Positions 24,831 to 31,318 of a stretch of DNA of 64,000 nucleotides are shown here, in pieces. The position numbers and the translations under genes were made by a program. The notes beneath the pieces were generated by a model. The model made no database searches and was not told the DNA's origin. It saw only the letters and a list, made by a program, of their open reading frames with translations. Positions within the stretch are counted from its first letter, which is position 1; every line of letters begins with the position of its first letter. The stretch lies in the NCBI RefSeq assembly GCF_900107835.1, contig NZ_FNRG01000004.1:1-64000 (forward strand), in the 5' to 3' direction. The stretch is from Oribacterium sp. KHPX15 (lineage in GTDB: Bacteria > Bacillota > Clostridia > Lachnospirales > Lachnospiraceae).

Positions 24831-26378
24831 ATGACTTTCGATACATTTGAATCAAGCGGCCTAGATACAGGAAAATTTGATTTAGGCGGTAAAATGTCAG
24901 CTCTCCATAGTGGTTTTGAGAGCAGTATTAGTTCCAAATATGATGCATTCATGGATATTCCTGATAGTATTGATAAGAATATTTCTAACTGGCTTGGAAC
25001 TGATGTCCCAGATATGACAGCTGTAATGTCCTCGACTAAAGAAATGTATAATGGAACAACTCTTGATAAAGGAAAAAAATCATTAGGTTTAAAGGAAATA
25101 AGTGAATATAAAATAAACAAAGATTATGAGAACCAGAATATAAGACAACATGCTGGTTATGCAGCTGAGGTTATAAGTACAACAAAAGAAAATCTTATTG
25201 CCGAAAAAAATGATACGGGAGTAAAAACTTTTCGTACAGATGACCTACCGGATGAGTATAAAAAGTACGATCCGTATGAGTATAAAAAGAATGATCCATA
25301 TGTTGACAAAATCCGAATTGACAGAAATGGGAGCATAGAGAGAATTCAGGTAAAATTCGTTGGAAAGGATGCCTCTGAATGCCTTTCCAAGCTTGCATCA
25401 AAAAAATACGACAAATATTTTAATGATGGTAAAGTCGATAAGATGGAGATTCCTAAAGATTATTATGATGATGTGAAAACTCTTATTCCGAAGAAGATTA
25501 GTAATCTCGAAGGACAGCTGCAACGTGTACGCGACAATGGCAACGTAGAGGCAGCTCAGAAATTAGAAAATCAGATTGAGCGTTATAAAAAGATCGATCA
25601 AATGGTTGAAAAGAGCACTGTTAGTTCTGATGAGGCAATTTACGCTGTTAAACATCCAGAAAGATATACAACTAAACTTTTCGTACAAGACACCTTTGTA
25701 GAAAGCCATAAGGCCGGAATGGATAGTGCGGCAATAGCAGTAACAATAACAGCTGCAGTGTCTACGGTTGATAATGTCGCGAAGGTTATGGATGGTGAAA
25801 TCACGCCACAGGAAGCCTTTATTGATGTAGCAACGGATACAGGAGTTGCCGGAGGTATTTCCTATGGGACAGCGTTTGTAAGTACAACCGTTTCCCAGAG
25901 CATGTCAGCGTCCAGTCATCATCTTATTAAGTCTCTTGGAAAATCCGGGATACCTGCAGCTGTAATATCTTTTGGAGTTCAGTCTTATGATTCCGTTGTT
26001 GACTATGCTACAGGTCAAATATCTGGAAATGAACTTGCTTATGATTTGGGAGAAAATGCAGCTCAAGTTGGCGGTAGTATTGCCGGTGCAGCTATTGCCG
26101 GTGCAGCTGTTGGATCAGTAGTACCTGGTGCAGGAACAGTCGTTGGCTTTGGTGCTGGTATGGTAGGCGGAATGATTGGCTGTGCGGTTGCTTCAGAGGC
26201 GTATGTTTCGGCGGTTGAATTCGGCTCTAAGCATATTGATGAGCTTGCTGATAAAGCCAAGGAAATGGCCGATAATACAGTGAGCCTTGCAAAAGAGATC
26301 GTACCGGATAAAGTAGGCAACATAGTCACTTCACTTAATGACTTTGCAACGTCAAACCATCTGCCGTTTAGTTTTTGA
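24831..26378 (+). CDS. Putative effector: possible QxK nuclease domain plus glycine-zipper region (protein C)
   Basis: 515-aa protein, no family assigned with confidence. Residues 1-90 are Ser/Gly-rich. Residues 105-180 (AGYAAEVIS ... YVDKIRIDRNGSIERIQVKF) have the order of a Mrr-like PD-(D/E)XK fold: Glu113 on a first helix, Asp159 on a strand, then Gln173-Val174-Lys175; this is my inference from pattern only. Residues 220-260 form a coiled coil. Residues 295-465 are hydrophobic and glycine-zipper-rich (GSIAGAAIAGAAVGSVVPGA then GTVVGFGAGMVGGMIG), as in pore-forming or membrane-translocated toxins. A short amphipathic tail follows. GAGGTG precedes the ATG, 12 bases after gene B. The domain order (possible nuclease then membrane-active region) suggests the cassette's effector. 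Confidence 0.65.
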   Translation: MTFDTFESSGLDTGKFDLGGKMSALHSGFESSISSKYDAFMDIPDSIDKNISNWLGTDVPDMTAVMSSTKEMYNGTTLDKGKKSLGLKEISEYKINKDYENQNIRQHAGYAAEVISTTKENLIAEKNDTGVKTFRTDDLPDEYKKYDPYEYKKNDPYVDKIRIDRNGSIERIQVKFVGKDASECLSKLASKKYDKYFNDGKVDKMEIPKDYYDDVKTLIPKKISNLEGQLQRVRDNGNVEAAQKLENQIERYKKIDQMVEKSTVSSDEAIYAVKHPERYTTKLFVQDTFVESHKAGMDSAAIAVTITAAVSTVDNVAKVMDGEITPQEAFIDVATDTGVAGGISYGTAFVSTTVSQSMSASSHHLIKSLGKSGIPAAVISFGVQSYDSVVDYATGQISGNELAYDLGENAAQVGGSIAGAAIAGAAVGSVVPGAGTVVGFGAGMVGGMIGCAVASEAYVSAVEFGSKHIDELADKAKEMADNTVSLAKEIVPDKVGNIVTSLNDFATSNHLPFSF

Positions 26379-26425
26379 TTTGACGATATTAGAATCAGCA
26401 GATTTTTTAAATACAAAGGACACCA

Positions 26426-26455
26426 GGTACCGTGTACCCTTTCAGGGTTCTTCAA
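26426..26455 (+). repeat. Right copy of the GGTACYGTGTACC repeat
   Basis: GGTACCGTGTACCCTTTCAG then GGTTCTTCA, in the same orientation as 20075-20101. Located 48 bases after the end of the cassette. Confidence 0.45.
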
Positions 26456-26490
26456 GAAATCAATACCAGTAGTTGGAGGTGGATTGACCT

Positions 26491-26675
26491 ATGCGACATT
26501 TAAACCCTGTTGCTATAGACTTAAAGACACATTGAAGGACACAATGCTTAGCAATCCTGAAAAGCATCAGGAATCAGTAGAAGAGCAGAAGATTTTTGAA
26601 GATATTGTAAACGGCGTGGTTTTTGATGTGGAACCTGATGATATCAATAGTGTAGATGAAGATGTTAAGGACTGA
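26491..26675 (+). pseudogene. Small acidic ORF, probably frameshifted
   Basis: GGAGGT at 26475-26480 points to the ATG at 26491, which reads only MRHLNPVAIDLKTH before a TGA at 26533. The neighbouring frame continues without a stop from there as LKDTMLSNPEKHQESVEEQK ... FDVEPDDINSVDEDVKD to 26675. A single frameshift near 26530 would restore about 60 residues. Alternatively the second part is a real 43-aa protein from the ATG at 26544, which has no good ribosome site. Family unknown; a strong terminator follows at 26712, showing that this was a transcribed unit. Confidence 0.4.
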
Positions 26676-26711
26676 TGGAATCATTCAGAATGTTAATGTT
26701 TAAGTTATATC

Positions 26712-26750
26712 AAATAAGCAGCCATATCATTTCGAAATGGCTGCTTATTT
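26712..26750. terminator. Perfect 14-bp terminator before hsdM
   Basis: AAATAAGCAGCCAT (26712-26725) and its exact complement (26737-26750), with T/A-rich flanks. It insulates the restriction operon from the upstream cassette. Confidence 0.85.
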
Positions 26751-26911
26751 ATTCTTGATAAATTTCTAAATGACTTTTTGCATACAAATGGATTTGAATT
26801 TTGCAAAAAATGTAGACGTCAATGAATTAGGAAAATCTATTTTCAAAGTTGCCAGAATGGTATACTTAATTCATAAAGGATACCAATCCTTTTGAACAAT
26901 TGGAGGACTAC

Positions 26912-28372
26912 ATGATTACAGGTGAAATCAAAAACAAAATTGATAAGATATGGGAAACATTCTGGACGGGTGGCATTACCAATCCGCTGGATGTAATTGA
27001 ACAGTTTACATATCTTTTGTTTATAAAACAGCTCGACGATGTTGAAACAACTAAGGAAAACGAGGCAAACTTTCTTAATGTGCCATATGAGCCCATGTTT
27101 CCCGGAGATTGTGAGAAATACAGATGGAGTAAGTTCAAGAATCTCGGATCAGCAGAAGAAATGTATGATGTTGTTTTAAATGGTGTGTTCCCATTTATCA
27201 AGAACTTACATCAGGATGGTGATTCAGCATATTCAAAATATATGGGGGATGCTATTTTCAAAATCCCAACACCCGCAATGCTTACAAAAATCGTAGACGG
27301 AATCGATCAGTTAGAACTTGGCGATGAAGACACTAAGGGAGATCTTTATGAGTATCTTCTTTCTAAGGTTGCGACTGCCGGCACTAATGGCCAATTCAGA
27401 ACCCCTAGACATATTATCGAGATGATGGTCAATCTTACAAAACCACAGCCGGACGATATCATTATAGATCCCGCCATGGGTTCAGCCGGATTTTTGATTG
27501 CTGCGCAAAAATATCTCAGAGAGAATCATGCTGACCTTTTCCTCGATGAGAAGAAGAGGAATCATTTTAATAATGATATGTTCTTTGGAAATGATATGGA
27601 TAGAACCATGCTCCGTATCGGTGCCATGAATATGCTTCTTCACGGCGTAGAGAATCCCAATATTTCATACAGAGACAGTTTGTCAGAGCAAAACACAGAT
27701 ATAGAAAAGTATTCACTTGTTTTGGCCAACCCGCCTTTTAAGGGAAGCCTTGATTATGAAGCTGTTTCTGCCGATCTTCTTAAAGTTACAAAAACCAAAA
27801 AGACAGAGCTCCTTTTCCTAGCACTATTTCTTCGTGTGTTGAAGAAGGGCGGACGTGCAGCCGTAATTGTTCCAGATGGGGTACTTTTTGGTTCAAGTAA
27901 TGCTCACAAGCAGATAAGAAAAGAACTCATCAACAACAATAAGCTTGATGCGGTAATATCTATGCCAAGTGGAGTATTCAAACCATATGCCGGAGTATCA
28001 ACAGCTATTCTTATTTTTACCAAAACAGGTAGCGGTGGAACTGATAATGTCTGGTTCTATGATATGAAAGCTGACGGATTTAGTCTCGATGATAAGCGTC
28101 AGGAAATTTCAGAAAATGATATTCGTGACATTATTTCAAGATTCAACAATCTTGAAGCAGAAAAAGACAGAGCAAGAACAGATCAGAGCTTCTTTGTGCC
28201 AGTGGAAGAGATTGAAAAAAATGATTACGACCTTTCAATCAACAAATACAAGGAAGTGGTTTATGAGAAGGTAGAGTACGAACCTACTGAAGTCATTCTA
28301 GAAAAGATTGAAAGCATCGAGACAGAAATTCAGACAGAACTGGTTGAATTAAAGAAATTATTGTCGAAATAA
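26912..28372 (+). CDS. hsdM: Type I restriction-modification DNA methyltransferase subunit
   Basis: 486-aa N6-adenine methyltransferase subunit of a type I system; with HsdS it methylates, and with HsdR it forms the restriction complex. The HsdM N-terminal helical domain spans about residues 5-125. AdoMet motif I is DPAMGSAGF (about 187-195) and the catalytic motif IV is NPPF (about 274-277). Start at 26912 follows TGGAGG; the in-frame TTG at 26900 is less likely. It is separated from hsdS by a 0.67-kb segment with a GC-rich hairpin region and a complete toxin-antitoxin locus, which is unusual for an hsd operon. Confidence 0.95.
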   Translation: MITGEIKNKIDKIWETFWTGGITNPLDVIEQFTYLLFIKQLDDVETTKENEANFLNVPYEPMFPGDCEKYRWSKFKNLGSAEEMYDVVLNGVFPFIKNLHQDGDSAYSKYMGDAIFKIPTPAMLTKIVDGIDQLELGDEDTKGDLYEYLLSKVATAGTNGQFRTPRHIIEMMVNLTKPQPDDIIIDPAMGSAGFLIAAQKYLRENHADLFLDEKKRNHFNNDMFFGNDMDRTMLRIGAMNMLLHGVENPNISYRDSLSEQNTDIEKYSLVLANPPFKGSLDYEAVSADLLKVTKTKKTELLFLALFLRVLKKGGRAAVIVPDGVLFGSSNAHKQIRKELINNNKLDAVISMPSGVFKPYAGVSTAILIFTKTGSGGTDNVWFYDMKADGFSLDDKRQEISENDIRDIISRFNNLEAEKDRARTDQSFFVPVEEIEKNDYDLSINKYKEVVYEKVEYEPTEVILEKIESIETEIQTELVELKKLLSK

Positions 28373-28459
28373 TTGTAGAAAAGTTCGATGACAAATTGAG
28401 AATTTTAGAGTTGACGAAAAATAAAGTATTATGGGAGACGGCGAAAGATTGAGGACACC

Positions 28460-28660
28460 ATGAGAAAATTCGGAAATTCCGAATTTTCTACAAAACCAAC
28501 GAATTTGTCGAGGTAACGAGGAGTGCCGAGACAAGACGTCAGACACGCGGGGGAGCTTGCTCACCAAAGCGTGTCTGACGGATTGGATCGATAGTCCGAC
28601 AGGACGCATGAGCATGCAGCGAAGCGGAATGCGAATGAAGCACTCCGGAAAATATGATAA
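28460..28660. other. Structured GC-rich insert between hsdM and hsdS
   Basis: Contains a 12-bp-arm hairpin AGAAAATTCGGA/TCCGAATTTTCT (28463-28489), an 11-bp-arm hairpin GTCAGACACGC/GCGTGTCTGAC (28538-28579) and a purine-rich tail with GCGAAGCGGAATGCGAATGA. Base composition is clearly more GC-rich than the genes on either side and there is no ORF. It could be a small non-autonomous mobile element or a structured RNA. Confidence 0.45.
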
Positions 28661-28714
28661 AACAACTGAATATTTGTTTGACGATAACGAGTGGTGATGG
28701 TAAGATAGTTATTG

Positions 28715-28815
28715 AAAAGAAGTGCTACCGGTAGACGGTTAGCCCAAGATGTTTAGTTTAGTTAAAGTAACCGCTCTAAGTTTCCAAGGCTCGGGCGGTT
28801 ATTTTTGTGTCTTGG
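28715..28815 (+). ncRNA. Predicted antitoxin RNA of a type I toxin-antitoxin locus
   Basis: Begins with GTGCTACCGGTAGACGGTTA, which can pair with the toxin mRNA leader (GTGCTACCAGTACAACGGTA then GGCGGTTAGTCC on the - strand, 29008-28977), and ends in a terminator AACCGC/GCGGTT plus ATTTTT (28769-28806) that overlaps the end of the toxin gene. Convergent transcripts sharing a terminator and complementary 5' repeats are the arrangement of the Fst/RNAII (par) family. The limits and the RNA itself are inferred. Confidence 0.6.
28768..28806. terminator. Shared bidirectional terminator of the type I locus
   Basis: TAACCGC/GGCGGTTA stem with ATTTTT on the + side and a run of A (T on the - strand) before it. 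It would end both the antitoxin RNA (+) and the toxin mRNA (-). Confidence 0.65.
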
Positions 28816-28900
28816 AATCATGCTTACCACGATTATAGCCAAGACTATAGAAAGTTGCACAAAGTGCAATAACTGCAATCAAGTCATTAATTGTGAGCAT
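28799..28900 (-). CDS. Type I toxin, putative holin-like (Fst/TxpA type)
   Basis: 33-aa peptide encoded on the - strand: MLTINDLIAVIALCATFYSL then GYNRGKHDSKTQK. One hydrophobic helix followed by a charged tail is the form of Fst/TxpA/Ldr-like membrane toxins (putative holin-like toxin family). GGAGG lies 9 bases ahead of the ATG. An about 100-base leader up to 29008 carries the repeat complementary to the antitoxin RNA plus a GAGATTTCTCGAAAGAGATTTC hairpin that could hide the ribosome site. It lies antisense inside the hsd operon, so it may act as an addiction module for the restriction genes. Confidence 0.8.
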   Translation of the reverse strand: MLTINDLIAVIALCATFYSLGYNRGKHDSKTQK

Positions 28901-29067
28901 ATTCAAGTTCCTCCATTATGAGATTTCTCGAAAGAGATTTCTATGTAAACAGAGGTCACAGTCCCCTGGAAAAGGACTAACCGCCTACCGTTGTACTGGT
29001 AGCACTTAAATATTATATCAAACAGACGTTCTTAAATTAATTGAAAAGAAAGATTTGTAGGGACAAT

Positions 29068-30105
29068 ATGAGAGTAAAACTGGAAGAAGTATGCAAGAGA
29101 ATATATGCCGGCGGGGATGTCCCTAAGGATAGGTATTCAGAAGTAATTACTGATGAGTATAGCATTCCCATATATGCTAATGCTGAAAAAGACGAAGGTT
29201 TATATGGATATACAGATGAGGCTAGAGAAAAGGAACTAAGTATTACTGTTGCAGCAAGAGGAACTATAGGATATACAGCAATTAGAAGAACACCATTTTT
29301 ACCTGTTGTGCGACTCATAACTGTTGTACCTGATTTAAGTAAAGTATCAGAAAGATATCTTTTTTATGCATTAAAAAATTGTAAGCCACAATCAAGCGGA
29401 ACATCTATACCTCAGTTGACGGTTCCAGATATAAAGAAGAATAGAATTAATCTGTTGGATATTAATGAACAAGAGCTGATAGCTGATAGGTTAGATAAAC
29501 TAAATGAGATAATAAAATTAAGAAAAGAAGAACTTTTTAAACTAGATGAGCTCATCCAAGCCCGATTTGTCGAGCTCTTTGGGGATCCAATTAAGAACCC
29601 TCAAAACAGAAAAACGACGGAATTTGTAAATGTTGTTAAGATGCAGAGGGGGTTTGATCTACCGGTCCAAGATAGACAACAGGATGGTGAGATTCCAGTC
29701 TATGGCTCCAACGGCGTGTTAGACCATCATGATATTGCGAAAATTCAAGGTGGAGGCGTTATTACAGGGCGTTCCGGTACAATAGGGAAAGTGTTTTATA
29801 CAGAAGGTGACTATTGGCCTCTTAATACTACATTGTTTTCTGTAGATACTCACGGAAATAACGTTGTATATCTGGCCTATTTATTAGAACTGTTCGATTT
29901 AACAAGATTTGTGGAAGGCACGGGAGTTCCGACACTTAATAGAAATATGTTTCATAACAAATCGATTATAGATGTGGATTTAGCAGAACAGAAAGTATTT
30001 GCGGAATTTGTTAAACAAGTCGACAAATCAAAAGTTGCAGTGCAAAAATCATTAGATGAAACGCAGAAGTTATTTGACAGTTTGATGCAGGAGTATTTTG
30101 GATAA
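29068..30105 (+). CDS. hsdS: Type I restriction-modification specificity subunit
   Basis: 345 aa with two target-recognition domains separated by helical spacers, the layout of HsdS. The first TRD runs to about residue 140, the first coiled spacer contains INEQELIADRLDKLNEIIK and KEELFKLDELIQARFVELFG, the second TRD covers about 190-310, and the final helix is KSLDETQKLFDSLMQEYF. It sets the DNA sequence recognised by both methylase and nuclease. The start at 29068 is preferred over the TTG at 29041. Length is a little short of typical (about 400). rhuM follows directly. Confidence 0.92.
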   Translation: MRVKLEEVCKRIYAGGDVPKDRYSEVITDEYSIPIYANAEKDEGLYGYTDEAREKELSITVAARGTIGYTAIRRTPFLPVVRLITVVPDLSKVSERYLFYALKNCKPQSSGTSIPQLTVPDIKKNRINLLDINEQELIADRLDKLNEIIKLRKEELFKLDELIQARFVELFGDPIKNPQNRKTTEFVNVVKMQRGFDLPVQDRQQDGEIPVYGSNGVLDHHDIAKIQGGGVITGRSGTIGKVFYTEGDYWPLNTTLFSVDTHGNNVVYLAYLLELFDLTRFVEGTGVPTLNRNMFHNKSIIDVDLAEQKVFAEFVKQVDKSKVAVQKSLDETQKLFDSLMQEYFG

Positions 30106-31143
30106 ATGGCAAAAAAGAAGGAACTACAGGTATCATCATCTGCCGCAGAATATCTTACATATATAGCGTCAACAGGCGATTCGCCAGAGAGTTTTGAAAT
30201 GCGCTATGAGGATGAAAATATTTGGCTAACGCAAAAGATGATGGCCTCATTATATGATGTAAAAGTAAATACAATTAATGACCATATAGAAACGATATAT
30301 AAAGATGGTGAGCTTTCTGCGGATTCAACTATTCGGAATTTCCGAATAGTTCAAAGAGAGGGAAATAGGGATGTTTCGAGGAACATTCTCCATTATAATC
30401 TTCAAATGATTATTGCTGTTGGATTTAAAATAGACAACGAGAGGGCAGTACGCTTTAGAAAGTGGGCTGGCCAAATAGTCAAGGATTATACCATTCAAGG
30501 ATGGGTCATGGATCCGGAGCGCTTAAAGAAAGGCCATAAGTTCACAGAAGATTTTTTTGAGAGACAACTGCAGCAAATTCGTGAGATTCGGCTATCTGAA
30601 AGAAGGTTCTACCAGAAAGTTACTGATATCTATGCAACTGCTTTTGATTATGATAAAAATGCTAAAACTACTCAGTTGTTCTTTAAGACAGTTCAGAACA
30701 AAATGCACTATGCTGTGCATAGACATACTGCCGCGGAATTGATTGTTGAACGAGCTGATGCTGAAAAAGAGAACATGGGACTTACTACATGGGAAAATGC
30801 TCCAGATGGAAAAATTCTAAAAGCGGATGTGACAATTGCTAAAAACTATTTATCTGAAGAAGAGATGAATTATCTGGAACGAATTGTCACATTATACTTG
30901 GATTATGCAGAACTTCAGGCTCAAAGACATATTCCGATGAGTATGGAGGATTGGGCTAAAAGGCTAGATGGTTTCCTTGAATTTAATGGCAATGAGATAC
31001 TAACTGGGCCAGGAAAAATCAGTGCAGAAGAAGCCAAGCTTCATGCTGAAACAGAATATGAAAAATATAGAATTGTGCAAGACCGTTTGTTCCAAAGCGA
31101 TTTTGACAAATTTTTGGAATTGGAAAATCAACTTATAGATTAA
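30106..31143 (+). CDS. RhuM-family protein within the hsd operon
   Basis: 345-aa virulence RhuM family protein. The N-terminal winged-helix-like part (WLTQKMMASLYDVKVNTIND then STIRNFRIVQREG) resembles a KilA/ANT-type DNA-binding region; the C-terminal half is helical. RhuM homologues are common passengers in type I restriction operons and pathogenicity islands (first named in Salmonella SPI-3), function unresolved. The ATG abuts the hsdS stop codon, so it is translationally coupled and belongs to the operon. Confidence 0.88.
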   Translation: MAKKKELQVSSSAAEYLTYIASTGDSPESFEMRYEDENIWLTQKMMASLYDVKVNTINDHIETIYKDGELSADSTIRNFRIVQREGNRDVSRNILHYNLQMIIAVGFKIDNERAVRFRKWAGQIVKDYTIQGWVMDPERLKKGHKFTEDFFERQLQQIREIRLSERRFYQKVTDIYATAFDYDKNAKTTQLFFKTVQNKMHYAVHRHTAAELIVERADAEKENMGLTTWENAPDGKILKADVTIAKNYLSEEEMNYLERIVTLYLDYAELQAQRHIPMSMEDWAKRLDGFLEFNGNEILTGPGKISAEEAKLHAETEYEKYRIVQDRLFQSDFDKFLELENQLID

Positions 31144-31151
31144 ATCAATGG

Positions 31152-31280
31152 TTGAAGGATGCTGGTACAGAAAACGAAACTGATACGAAACTATATATTT
31201 CTTATCATTATGAACAACAACAGGAGGAATCCGAGTCTGTACATGAGGTACATGAAACACTTGCAAGATTGATTCATTAG
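31152..31280 (+). pseudogene. Short remnant between rhuM and hsdR
   Basis: A 42-codon frame reads LKDAGTENETDTKLYISYHY then EQQQEESESVHEVHETLARL to a TAG at 31278. No ribosome site is present and I recognise no family, but the composition is protein-like, so it may be the tail of a lost gene in the operon. Confidence 0.3.
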
Positions 31281-31318
31281 AAAACCGAGTAGTAGTTGGA
31301 TTTGAACGAGGTACTGGT

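Noticed and set aside
28973-29040. Possible invertible (phase-variable) hsdS shufflon, suggested by inverted repeats near hsdS
   Set aside because: The inverted GTGCTACC...GGTTAG repeats belong to the type I toxin-antitoxin pair, only one hsdS gene is present, and no recombinase gene is nearby.
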